NCBI RefSeq assembly: GCF_036373705.1
Contig: NC_089864.1
Coordinates: 2,102,501-2,166,500 of the forward strand
Source of the DNA: Amia ocellicauda
Taxonomy: Eukaryota; Chordata; Actinopteri; Amiiformes; Amiidae
Reading direction: 5' to 3'
Length of the DNA stretch: 64,000 nucleotides
The position numbers and the translations under genes were made by a program. Shown one piece after another: positions 1 through 10,899 of the stretch (position 1 is its first letter; each line of letters starts with the position of its first letter). The notes below the pieces were generated by a model. That model worked only from the letters and a program-made list of their open reading frames with translations. It was not told where the DNA came from and ran no database searches.

Positions 1-392
1 TTGCACAAGTGTATATCATATATACAGTAAATAAGTCTTATATCCTAGATTGAAAAGCTGAAAAGTGCAGACAAGATGTCAAAGTTAAGAGCTAATGGAG
101 AGGGAGTGTAGGGGAAATACAAAAAACCCCAATATGAGTACTATTAATGCAAAAGCAAGAAGTATGACAAAACATTGTGTAAGTGCAATCTTACAGAGAA
201 TAAATGACTGAAACACAAGTAGAGTCTGAAAAGTTGTGATTTACTCAAGACACCACAAAGAGGTTAGGGACTCTGCTGTTTTGACTTCAGTGGGAAGGTT
301 GTTTCACCACTTATGGGCCAGGGATGAGAAGGAGCAGCTCTGGTAGAAGGGGAGGCAAGGTTAGTATTCTGTCACTGGAAGACTGCAGAAGA
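1..392 (-). mobile_element. L2-type LINE, 3' fragment
   Basis: This stretch aligns by eye with about 7800-8160 of the longer L2 element in this window. Shared blocks are the 'ttttgacttc' and 'gggatgagaaggagc' segments, in the same order and spacing. It is therefore a second, more diverged copy of the 3' untranslated part of the same LINE family, read on the minus strand, with its 3' tail off the window edge. It has no coding capacity. The right boundary is approximate, where similarity fades after the 'cactggaagactgcag' block. Confidence 0.6.
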
Positions 393-1089
393 GTATTCTC
401 AAATGTTGTCATCTGAAGTATAAAACAATCTCAAAACATATGTACTTTGAGCCAATTATAAACTTTGTTACTCCTCTCCTACCTTGTGTTGCAGAGTTGA
501 TATAATTGGTTCTTGAATAAGAACTTCAGTAACAGACGGGCTCCTACACTGTTGAGTAATTTAGTCCAGATCTGTTCCCAGCCGCGCCCTGTCTCTCCAG
601 TGCCTGGATATGAGTCTCAGTCTCAGTGGAATAAATCCCAGTGGTAACAGCCTCATTGATACAGACAAGGTTTAAATCACAGCCCGAGTCAATATATGCA
701 GTTACTGATTGGAAATGTGATAAGATTACATGATTGTAGACAATTTGAAAAACTGAGCAAACAAATCAATTGTGTGGAGTACAATGGTGTTTTGCCTTTT
801 CTGTGTCGTTTACAACACAGATGACCCACAAGATGGCATAATGTTAATTTGAAGTTTAATAGAAAGAAAGCAGCCTAATTTTTTACGGAGGGGTTATGTC
901 ACTTTGTAACGGGCTCATTATAGTACGAATGAGCCCCGATTACATGTGGGTAGTAGTCTCGACTCAAAAGATAACTCCTGCAATATTGATTTTTCAGAAA
1001 TGTTAGATTCAAGAATATACTCTTTCAATTTATCAATTAAAACAAAAAGACAAAAGTGTTCTAGAGTTACCCAAGTCAGTCAGGACAGG
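393..1089. other. no gene seen
   Basis: AT-rich sequence without a convincing exon, RNA gene or repeat end. The right part may already belong to the 5' region of the CR1 element that follows, whose start cannot be fixed. Confidence 0.5.
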
Positions 1090-1455
1090 TGAGAGAGAGC
1101 AAGCGATTTTGTTGTGCTTGTACTTTGAGAAAGTCTTAGCACTCCTAATCTTGTTTTAGATTTGCCTTAATTGAAGTAAATCTTATTCCTAGTTTGCCCT
1201 AATTGTAGTTAATTCAGTCCAGCTGTTACACTAGAGTTAAGGAAAGGTTACCTAGTTTGGGATTCTGGAGGTGGAGTCAGTGAGGTGTCAATTGCTGGCC
1301 AGAAGCTGAACACACAGGTGTTTAAGCAGCTGTAGAGAAAGAGCTCTGCTGTTTTTTGGTAATAAAATAGAAAAAGAAAGGTCAAGCAGTTGAATTAGGG
1401 GACAAAAACCAAGAGACAGTGTTTAGGGCACCAACAACTTACTACATTTAGAAGC

Positions 1456-2323
1456 ATGTGGCCACTACAGTGTCAGGTTTGCAGAATCACTGCCTTCCTG
1501 GATGAACTCATCCAAGAAGATTTCATTTGTGGACGTTGTCGACATGTTGAATTCCTAGAGATCAAGGTCTGTGATCTTGAAGCTCAGCTTGTTGATCTGT
1601 GCTGTATTAGTGATATAGAATAATTGGTCAATCAGCCCATGAGAGAGATGGTGTGCAGCCAAAACCTAGGAGAGTTGAGACCTTAGAGCAGGACAGCATA
1701 GAGAACTGCTGGGTTACACTAGGTCATAACTACAGAAAAGGGTGCACACAACCCTTGGAGACACCCCAAGAGCTAGAATTGCCCAACAGGTGCTCACTCC
1801 CCCCCAGAAGAGGGAGGTAGTTATAGTAGGAGACTCAATTCTTAGAGATGTAGATCACACAGTGTGTTCTAGTGACAAGGAGACCCGCATGGTATCTTGC
1901 CTGCCTGGTGCTCAGGTTGCAGATCTCCCTAAACTAGTAGACGGGCTACTGGCCTGAGCCGGGGGGAATCCACTGGTCATGGCCCACATTTTAACCAATG
2001 ACATAGGAAAAGTTGGGACAGAGGTTCTGCAAGACAAATTAAAAAAAATTGGAACAAAACTAAAGAGCAGAACCTCCACAGTAGTTGTCTCTGAAATACT
2101 TCCGGTACCACGTGCATGGCCAGGGAGACAGGCAGAGATTACAAAGTTTAACACGTGGTTGAAATCTTGGTGTAGGGAAGACGGTTTTAGGTTTATGGAG
2201 AATTGGGGTTTCTTCTGGGATAGATGGGACCTGTACAAACCAGACCGTTTGCATTGGGAGAGCGTATGTGCCGAGAAATTGAGAATCTTTCAAACTAGGG
2301 CCCAGGGGGGCAGGGAGCTCTGA
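1456..2323 (+). pseudogene. CR1 ORF1 remnant (Cys-knuckle plus esterase)
   Basis: From the ATG at 1456 the reading gives a short protein with CxxC pairs (CQVC and CGRC) and a leucine-rich stretch that would form a coiled coil. It then meets a stop at about 1621. The continuation in another frame contains VVIVGDSILRD, the catalytic-serine block I of SGNH esterases found in CR1 ORF1, and after a further shift the segment ending near 2323 with DRLHWE. In intact CR1 elements this protein chaperones RNA and has esterase activity. Several stops and shifts show that it is dead. Confidence 0.7.
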
Positions 2324-2384
2324 CAATGGGAGATGTTCCTCTAAGGAAAGAAAACAAAGGGAAACTGCTAGTAGGAAAGTCCTG

Positions 2385-4166
2385 AAATGTCTGTACTTCA
2401 ATGCCAGGAGTATAAGGAACAAGATGTTAGACCTAGAGGCCACAGTGCTGGTGTGTGACTATGATGTTGTAGGAGTGACAGAAATATGACTTACAGAAAA
2501 TGATGGGGATGAATACAAGTTGGAAGGATACACACAGTTTAGGAGAGACAGGGTGGGGTAGCATTATATGTCAGAAATGACATTGAGGCAGAAGATCTCA
2601 AATTAGATACCAGTAACGGAACAGAATCTTTGTGGGTCAAACTTTTGAACAAGAGATGTGGAGGATTAGTGGTAGGAGTGTGTTACAGACCACCCAACTC
2701 AGATATTCAGAAAGATGCTGCATTGTACAGTGTAATCAGGACTGCATGTAGCAAGGATGTGGCTGTTATAATGGGGATTTCAATTTCCCAAACTTAGACT
2801 GGGAAAGCCCAGTGAGGACTACAGAAGCAGAAACAGAAATGGTTGAGATGGTAAATGACTGCTTTCTAACTCAATTTGTTAGGGAACCAACCAGAGAGAG
2901 TGCAGGCATTGACTTGATCTTTTCAAATGACCAGGATAGAGTCAGAGGGACACTAGTTAGAGAACCAATGGCAAACTGTGATCACAACATGGTTAGCTTT
3001 GAGGCATTCTTTCAAAAAACAAGGTCCAAGTCTAAAACAATGGTCTGCAATTTCAGAAAAGCAAACCTTGAAGGTATGAGGCGGCACATAAAAGAGGCAG
3101 ACTGGAGCACACTGGATACAGAGTCAGTTGAAAATGGATGGGTATATTTTAAGAATATACTACTTGAGGCTCAGGAGCAATCTGTACCAAAACGTAGCAA
3201 ATTGAGGAACAAAAAACACTGGCCAAAATGGTTTAATAGAGGTATGCAAAAAATATCAAGAGAAAGAAAATGTTGTATAGCGCATACAAAAGGGATGGTG
3301 ACGAAACAAAATACATAGAATATGTTGAGCTGCAAAGAGATCTTAAGAAAGGGATCAGGAAATCAAAGAGGGAAATGGAAAGGAACATAGCTCTTTGAGC
3401 TAAAACTACTGCAAAGAGATTTTATCAATATTACAACAGCAAGAGGTCAATAAAGGAGGAAGTGAAACAGATAAAGGGCAAAAATTGAGGCATCTTGGAA
3501 AATGAACAAGATGTGGCAAATATTCTAAATGAGTATTTCACAGAGGTTTTTACAAAAGAAAAAAAATCACCTGGGCTAGATGGTATATTACCAACAGTAC
3601 TTAAAGAAATTAGGGAAATTATTTACAGGCCGCTAACTCAAATATTCCAAATGACACTTAGAACAGGGGATGTGCCAACTGACTGGAAGACAGCAAATGT
3701 CAAACCAATCCACAAGAAAGGGGACAAAACTGAGCCAGGAAATTACAGACCAATCAGTCTCACCTGCATCACCTGTGAAATGTTGGAGAAGATGATTAGA
3801 CAGAAAATAGAGGAGCATCTTAATGAAAACCATGTTCTTGGAGATAGTCAGCATGGGTTTAGACGAGGCGGATCATGTCTTACTAGTTTATTGGAATCAA
3901 TCCAGAGGAGCTTTTCCAGATCAGCAGGGACACACGCACCCGGGGACACAAATGGAAATTGGGCTTCAAGGCATTCAAGACAGAAAACAAGAGACACTTC
4001 TTCACACAGAGAGGCGTCACAATCTGGAACAACCTCCCCAGCGTTGTGGTTGAAGCAGAAAATTTGGGAACATTTAAAAATAGACTGGATAGAATCCTTG
4101 GATCACTCAGTTATTAATGGACACCAAACGAGCACAATGGGTGGAATGGCATCCACTCATTTGTAA
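2385..4166 (+). pseudogene. CR1 ORF2 remnant (endonuclease and partial reverse transcriptase)
   Basis: The start reads LYFNARSIRNK, the usual first motif of the LINE endonuclease. An in-frame stretch from 2812 contains GIDLIFSND and the CDHNMVSFE block that matches the SDH region. The open stretch from 3495 to 4166 contains SPGLDGI and GNYRPISLT, the fingers of a LINE reverse transcriptase, and QHGFRRGGSC. It then jumps directly to the C-terminal tail of the element (TFKNRLD-like), losing the FADD-type active site. Stops and shifts separate the pieces. No function is expected. Confidence 0.8.
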
Positions 4167-4182
4167 ACTTTCTTATGTTCCA

Positions 4183-4504
4183 ATACTTTTGTATTTATAT
4201 AGTGCCCTTTGCAGGGTAGCCACAGAGCGCTATACAGAAACATGTATCCATTGCTTTATTCATTATTTTTCACTGTGCTAATTATATACACGCCTCACTC
4301 CAGCTCCAGTGTTGAGGTGATGTTATGTGAGGGAGCACCATGTCACCAAAACACATCATTGTGTTGCAACAACATTTGCATCCATTCAGTGCTGTTGAGT
4401 TTTACACCAAAAATGTGTTGTCCTGCTTGAACACACCAGCCATCTCCTGTCCTACCAGTCAGCACTAACCCGTGTCTCCGTTTGCAAACTGACAGGCCAC
4501 AGCC
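4183..4504. other. no gene; short repeat-like tail
   Basis: Sequence around 4193-4245 ('tatttatatagtgccc', 'agagcgctatacag') looks like the tail of a dispersed retroelement following the CR1 end. The remainder, up to the lectin leader exon, shows nothing recognisable. Confidence 0.35.
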
Positions 4505-4772
4505 ATGGAGCGGAGGGTGTTTCTCATCCTGCTGTTCTCAGGTCAGTGTCGCCTGTGATCCTGACTGTCTGACACACAATCTGACAGGAACGGCCCTGAT
4601 CACATCACCTCACACTGTTGGCCCAGTATTGGCCCAACATCACCCACTACAGCGACAGGACTGCAGCCCTGAGCCAGTGTCCTTCTGCTGACTGGGCCCA
4701 GTCTCTCAGCAGCAACACTGACCAGCAACACTGTCACACAGCCAGGACTCCACAGCACCAGCACAGCTACAG

Positions 4773-4809
<37 letters not shown>

Positions 4810-5216
4810 AGACCCTGAATCAGCACTGACTGACTCTCCACACCGACTAACCAGCATTGCTGTAGGACACTCAGTGATATCCAACATTACAACACTAAAG
4901 ACAAGAGGACACATTGATCTCCCAGTTTCCTTCAAACCCACTGTCAGCCCCACAGTCTGTGTGTGTTGTGTGTTGTGTGTTGTGTGTTTCCAGGGCTCTG
5001 CAGTCTCTCCTCATGTCTCACTCATCAGTATGTCTTTGTGAACAAACCCCTGGGCTGGAGTGATGCACAACAATACTGTCGAGAGAAACACACTGACCTG
5101 GCCACCATTGACAATACAGAAGAACTGGACAGACTACTCAACACTGCAGACAGCGCTTATACAGGGCGGGCCTGGATAGGACTGCATTAGGACTTGAACA
5201 GCTGGCAGTGGCGAAA
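4505..5216 (+). pseudogene. C-type lectin gene, leader exon and broken first CTLD exon
   Basis: Exon 1 (4505-4541) encodes a signal peptide beginning MERRVFLILLFSG and ends in phase 1 before GTCAGT. Exon 2 starts at 4994 after a TTTCCAG acceptor and keeps the frame. It reads into a C-type lectin-like domain with YVFVNKPLGWSDAQQYC and the conserved WIGL motif. The next codon but one after WIGL is a TAG at about 5187, where related lectins have Q or E. Coding similarity resumes after the stop as DLNSWQW and then breaks off at about 5216, where a zinc-finger transposon fragment begins. The leader-exon phase and CTLD exon phase match the five-CTLD gene at 27.6 kb, so this is a paralogous copy that was truncated. 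It is read here as a pseudogene, although a short secreted product of about 77 residues cannot be excluded. Confidence 0.7.
4773..4806. repeat. (CA)n microsatellite
   Basis: Pure AC dinucleotide run in the intron of the broken lectin copy. Confidence 0.9.
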
Positions 5217-5570
5217 AAGGCAAGAACACACCGTTTCCGAAAGGAATGGCTGAGGGAGTTTACATGGCTTAGATTTAGCAAAGATACCAACACTATGAAC
5301 TGCATCTACTTCACTAGATGTGGTCCACAACATGCGGGGAAAACCAAGTTTGCCGATGCAACTGGCACCACACAGTTTAAACACGACATATTAATGAAGC
5401 ACAACAGCAGTTAAAACATAAAATATGCCGAGACAGATACACAAATGAAACAGCTTCTCCATTTCCAGTAGCAGGCAGGAAGCTACCCGTCAGTCATCTG
5501 ATGAGGCTGAAATGGTAGTGAAATTCAACACGGCCTATTGCATACGTTTTGTTTTGGAGTGTAATACTGT
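5211..5570 (+). mobile_element. hAT-like transposase fragment (TTF-type zinc finger)
   Basis: The open stretch to 5414 reads EWLREFTWLRFSKD, then Cys residues, GTTQFKHD and LMKHNSS. That is the W..F.WL...C..C...F..GT..FK...L..H pattern of the TTF/BED-like finger at the N terminus of ZNF862-like and hAT-type proteins. A further in-family stretch, MVVKFNTAYCI, appears around 5512. Only the N-terminal part is present. It abuts the broken lectin exon, so insertion or recombination here probably removed the rest of that exon. Confidence 0.5.
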
Positions 5571-7600
5571 GTTTACATTTCTGAATGTGCATTTGTTAAA
5601 TCAACTAAAATAAAACGGCACATTGTAGTTTATTTAATACCAAAGCATTCATTGTGTTGCAGGTCGATTTAAGGTGTGCGCCCCTAAATGTTCAGTTAGG
5701 GGCTACAGTGCTCCTAGTGTACTTAGAGCCCCGATGTAATCTTAAAGTTTTATCCCGTCAGGAATTATTTCATTGATTACCATTCTACATACTACTATTA
5801 CTTACTGTACAATCAATAAAGAACTAATACATCTTATAGGCATGCTCTTATTGCTCCAAATTCTGTATACAGGACATACATTATCCTTACTGAATGGAAG
5901 GTAATGTCAGTGTCATGGGTGGCAGTGACCACTGGGTCCCAATGTAGTCCCACTACGCCACCCCAACTTAATTACACGGGATGGGGACTCACTACCACCC
6001 AAGTAGTCCCCCATGCAGGTTCGGCAAAATCTCAGGACATACGAAAGTTAAGTAGAAAAATAAACTATACTAAAACCCTAACTAAAAATGATGCCCAAAA
6101 CTATACCCACAAGTTAACCGATAGCAGTGTCCAACGAGAAAAAAAAAAATAGTCCCAATGCACAGTCCTATATACGGCGATCGCCACCAGTCACAGCCTG
6201 GCTCAGAACACACATCCCAGGCTGGGAATGAAGATCCTCGCAACAGCATGTCCTCCAAGCAGCCTGCTCGTCCACACAACCAGCGCCAATCTAGGAAAAG
6301 AGGGACAGAGAGACTGGAACAGGCTCTGGAAAAGGACACGCGCACTCAAAGGGAAGTGCTGAAATCACACACTTGCGGATGGTATTAAATGCGTCCCTTT
6401 CTCACCCGTTATACTATGCTCCTCTCCCTGGGTGCTGCTTGGTCCAGAGCCCGAGGTGCCATCTACCGCCACAGAACTGGAAGCCACAAAGCCTGCAAGG
6501 TTAGTCAGATGGATTCAAATGTCTTGCCAATTATAATCCGCGATGTTCTTTGACCACACTAGGCATACAGCATTCAGCAGCTCATGTTTCTCAAACCAGC
6601 CATCCGTACGCAAGGAACCGCTTTGACCCACGGAGACTCGCTCCCACCAGCTGGCACCTTCACAGTCGGTATACGGTCCTCCACAGCCCACCCCGCTGTC
6701 TTACTGCAGCCCTGCGGTCCGGTTCCTGCTGGTGCGCAAAAACTACCTTTCATTGCTGCTTCACTGTTGATTTTCTCTCCTAGTCAGGGCAGCTTTTATC
6801 CATACCGTGTGCTAACAGGTGCGGTGGCTGTGAGTGAAGGGTGGGGCGCTGCTTATTGAAACATTGAAATTAGCTGTCAAAGTCCCATGCAATCATACAT
6901 AAGTGAAACAAGTGAAGAGCAATCAATTAGTGAAATCAAACAATTAATCATAAAGCAACAATTAGTGAAATATAAATCAATCAGTGAATAATAAATTAAA
7001 TCAACAAACAATAAAGAATAATATAAGTGCAATGAAAAAAATAAGGAATCATGTGGAGCCTTGGTAGCCTCTGTGACAATAATAAAATACAATTACATTT
7101 AATAATCATTTAATTAAAAGAGCTGTGGCTGAACACTTATACTAAACTAAATTAAACATATTCAAATGTGACTTAATTTTTTTTACTTAAAATACAACAA
7201 CAACAACAACATGAACAACATGAAATGTCCCTATTGTTGTGGTTGGCCCAGTCAGAGCCAATCAATCATCTCAATACCAATTTCAAATGTGGAGAGTCTC
7301 CATTTCACAGCACTCAGGACAGGGAGCAGCTGCTGTTCTGTGATGGAGACAATCTTGAAACTTGGGCTGAGATACAATATCCAGCACAATGTATTCATAA
7401 TGTGACATAGTATTAAATAAAAACATACTGCGTTATCCTAAAAGTAATGGAACCCTAAGGTAGCATTAATAACACTTTAATATTCAATTGGGAACACACA
7501 AGGTAGGGAAATATTGAATCCTGATTAAATCTCCCGTCTGTGTTTTTCCAAAGTTGGACAAATGCTGATGCGGTTGAGATTGCTGGCTCTGTTTTTGGAT
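5571..7600. other. no gene seen
   Basis: Mixed sequence with no supportable exon. Part of it (about 5880-6160) carries a 12-base word also present at 36312 and may be the end of an unidentified retroelement. 6900-7200 is strongly AT rich. Confidence 0.4.
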
Positions 7601-7602
7601 TA

Positions 7603-10350
7603 TTATTATTTTTTTTTTTATTATTATTTATTTATTTATTGGCAGACGCCCTTATACAGGGCGACTTACAACATAAGTGGAAAACAAAGTGCAAAAATAC
7701 AGTTAAGTAAAAGGCATCAAAAATTACAAATTCAATTTAACTAAAACATAGCAATTCAAAATAAAATTCATTATACAAATACCTATTTACAATTTACACA
7801 GGCAAGTACAGTAAGTGAGGTCTTACATCCTGGATGGTGAAAGCTAAGTGCTGTCAAGTTGTAGGGTCACAGTCAAGAGCTACGGGAAAGGGAGCAAGGA
7901 GGAAAACAATCAATAACGTATAATAAAGTATAATAAAACTGTGAAGTGCTATCTAGCGAGGATAAATTAATAATATTATAAGTACTGTTGGAAAAGATGT
8001 GTCTTGAGTAAGCGCCGGAAGGAGGTCAAGGACTCGGCTGTTTTGACTTCGGTGGCAGTTTGTTCCACCATTTAGGGTTCAGGGATGAGAAGGAGCGGCT
8101 CTGGAGGAAGGAGAGTGGAGAGGAGGCAGAGTTAGTCTTCTGGCACTGGAGGAGCGCAGTGGTCTGGAGGGGATGTATGGAGAGACGAGTGACTGAAGGT
8201 AGCTTGGTGCAGTGTGGTCGAGACAGCGGTAGGTGAGGGTCAGTGTCTTGAACTGAATGTGTGCCGGTATAGGGAGCCAGTGGAGGGAGCGGAGCAGTGG
8301 AGTAGCGTGTGCGAATCAGGGCAGAGAGACACCAGACGAGCCGCAGATTTCTGGATGAGCTGGAGCGGCGGGTAGTAGTTGCAGGCAGGCCGGCCAGGAG
8401 GGAGTTGCAGTAGTCCAGGCGGGAGAGGACCAGTGACTGGACGAGTAGCTGAGTCGAGTAGTCAGTGAGGAAGGGACGGATCCAGCGTGTGTTGGTCAGG
8501 AAGAATCTACAGGTGCGTGTCAGCGTGGTGATGTGCTGGGTGATGGAGAGCGCAGGATCGAGGGTGACTCCTACATTTTAGCGGAAGAAGAAGGAGAGAG
8601 TGTGGTGGATTCCAAGGGGATCGAAATGGGGAGGTCAGCAGAAGGTGAGGAAGAGTCGGGGAAAAACAGGAGATCCGATTTGGAGAGGTTGAGCTTGAGG
8701 TGGTGCGAGTGCATCCAGTTGGAAATAGCAGACAAGCAGGAAGAGATGCGAGAGGCGATGAGAGGGTAAGAAGAGGGAAAAGACAGGAAGATCTGGGCAT
8801 CATCAGCATAGAAGTGGTAGGAGAAACCATGGGAAGCGATGAGGGGGCCCAGGGAGCGAGTGTAGAGAGAGAACAGGAGGGGGCCCAGGACGGAGCCTTG
8901 GGGTACGTCTGTGAGGAGAGGCTGGGGGATGGATGAGGAGCCCCGTCATGTCACTTGGTAGGACCGGTCGCTGAGGTAGGAGGAGAACCAGGTGAGAGCA
9001 GCCCCAGAGATCAGCGAGGCAGGAGAGGAGGATGGAGTGATCGACAGTGTCAAATGCTGTGGAGAGGTCAAGGAGGATGAGGACTGAGGAGAAGGAGGCC
9101 ACCCGAGCACAGCTGAGGGAGTCAGTTACTGCCTGGAGAGCCGTCTCAGTGGAGTGAGCTGGATTGCAGAGGATCAAGGAGTGAGTGTTGGGACAGAAAG
9201 TCCAAGAGCTGACAGTGGACCACCCACTCGAGAGTCTTGGAGAGGAAGGGGAGTAGGGAGACAGGGCGGTAGTTCTGAGGAGAGGTGGCATCAAGGGTTG
9301 GTTTCTTGAGCAGTGGGATGACAGCAGCTTGTTTAAATGCAGAGGGGAAACAGCCAGAGAGGAGTGAGGAGTTGGGGAGGGAGGAGATAAAGGGGAGAAG
9401 ATCAGGAGCGGTCGCTTGGAAGAGGCGAGAAGGGAGAGGGTCCAGGGCACACATTGTAGGTTTGTGATGTAGGAGGAGAGCAGAAACTTCAGCATCTGAG
9501 AGAATGAAGAAAAGGAAGCTTGATCAGTGGGAGGTTTGGGTGTGATGGGAGAGGAGGGTGGAGTATTGAAGAGCCTGCAGATGTCTGAAATCTTGGAGGA
9601 GAAGAAGGAGGCGAAATCATCAGCAGTGAGAGATGGGGGAGGAGGAGGGGGAGTGGGGGCAAGGAGGGAGGAGAAGGTGGAGAAGAGTTTGCAGGGGTTG
9701 TTGACAGTGGATTCGAAGAGTGATTGGAAGTAAGATTTCTTCGCTGAGGTGAGTGAGGAGGAGAATGTGGACAGTAGGGAGCAGTAGACTTCAAGGGCAG
9801 CTGGGAGTTTGGTCCTTTTCCACTTCTGTTCGGCGGCACGCAGACTAGTTCAGGTTGAGTGGAGAACAGCAGAGAGCCAAGGCTGAGGAGGGGAGGGACG
9901 GGCAGGACAAGACGTGAGAGGACAGAGAGAGTCAAGGGAGGAGGTGAGGGAGGAGAACAAAGAGGAGATAGCACAGTTGACAGATAGATTTGAAAAACAG
10001 TCAATGGAAGGTAAGAGGGTGAGGGCAGTGGAGGCAAGGGTGGAGGGGGAGACAGAGCGGAGATTACGGCGGAAGGTGACAGAGGGAGTGGGTGGAGTGG
10101 GGAGGGAGGGGAGGGAGAGGAAGAAGGAAATTAAGTGGTGGTCCAAAATGTCCATGGGTGTTACGGAGTGTGTTGAAGGGGAGCAGCCTCTAGAGAAGAT
10201 GATGTCAAGCTGGCGGCCTGCCCTGTGAGTGGGGGGAGATGGGGAGAGAGAGAAGTTAAAGGAGTGAAGGAGAGGAAGAAATCTGGCATAGTGGGAAGAG
10301 TTGGAGAGGTGGATGATGAAGTCTCCCAGGAGGATGGTAGGTGAGGACAG
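7603..10350 (-). mobile_element. L2-clade LINE, 5'-truncated and decayed
   Basis: Read on the minus strand, the element runs from about 10350 (5') to 7603 (3'). It carries the end of the endonuclease (GDF-like block, GRQLDIIFSRGC), a linker, and reverse transcriptase motifs ([42 protein letters not shown]). A long 3' untranslated part follows and ends in the tail complementary to 'ggcagacgcccttatac' plus an ATT-rich run. The tail is widespread in fish L2 and its SINE partners. The 5' part of the endonuclease is absent. Confidence 0.8.
8800..10345 (-). pseudogene. L2 ORF2 remnant (endonuclease end plus reverse transcriptase)
   Basis: Coding similarity switches between minus-strand frames, for example at about 9146-9190, where the RT reading moves from the [11 protein letters not shown] frame to the FDTVDH frame. 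No continuous protein is possible. The order of motifs is normal for an L2 ORF2: GDF-type endonuclease block, SDHH-like end, [12 protein letters not shown], then STAFDTVDH. The catalytic FADD box could not be placed with confidence. Confidence 0.7.
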
Positions 10351-10432
10351 CAGTCAAACTGCTAGTGAGTTACTGAAGAGCAACCACAGCATTGCAGCTG
10401 TCCAATGGAGATCTGTAATTTAGAGTGTCACA

Positions 10433-10545
10433 CTGACAGAGACAGAGAGAGAGAGAGAGAGAGAGCAGTGAGACAGACAGACACAGACACAGAGAGAGAG
10501 ACACTGAGACAGAAAGACACAGACATACAGAAAGAGAGCACTGAG
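10433..10545. repeat. GA/GACA-rich simple sequence
   Basis: Runs of GAGA and CAGACAGA immediately beyond the 5' break of the L2 element. Confidence 0.75.
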
Positions 10546-10564
10546 CCAGAGACTTCAAACAGAT

Positions 10565-10740
10565 TCAAGTTGGGCTTTCTTGAGTACCATACAGGTCAGA
10601 TTTGTGGAGCGCTTGTGATATTGTTCTCACATGCACACTTTGACCAGTCTTGGCCATAAAAGTCTGCAGCTCTTGCATAGTTGCCATTAGCCTCTTGGTA
10701 GCCTCTCTGATCCGTCTCCTTCTTGCTCTTTCATCCAGTT
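10565..10740 (-). mobile_element. Tc1-type transposase N-terminal fragment
   Basis: The minus-strand reading contains TMQELQTFMAKTG, VHVRTISQALHK and DLYG, the helix-turn-helix end of a Tc1 transposase. No DDE region and no terminal repeats are seen, so only a small relic remains, between the L2 and gypsy remnants. Confidence 0.6.
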
Positions 10741-10899
10741 TGGAGGAATGGACAGAACATGTTATTTTTAACATGTCTAACAATGGAGGTCAGGGTAGAC
10801 TGCGGCCTGTAGCCTGTGGCTACAGATCAGCAGGTGCATGTTGTTGTGTCATGGTTGTTGGCTCTTCATCAGGTATGCAAGACAAATTGGAGGACGACA

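Larger units (their letters stand above)
1090..4182 (+). mobile_element. CR1-clade LINE, decayed and internally deleted
   Basis: A non-LTR retrotransposon on the plus strand. In order it shows a Cys-rich/coiled-coil ORF1 start (1456), an SGNH-esterase-like segment (about 1742-2323), an apurinic endonuclease segment (about 2385-3020) and the front half of a reverse transcriptase (about 3560-3910). The end of the coding region and 3' tail follow (3923-4182), finishing in the 'actttcttatgttcc' end typical of CR1 elements in fish and reptiles. The palm domain with its catalytic aspartates is missing, so the element is internally deleted as well as frameshifted. The left boundary is uncertain. Confidence 0.8.
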
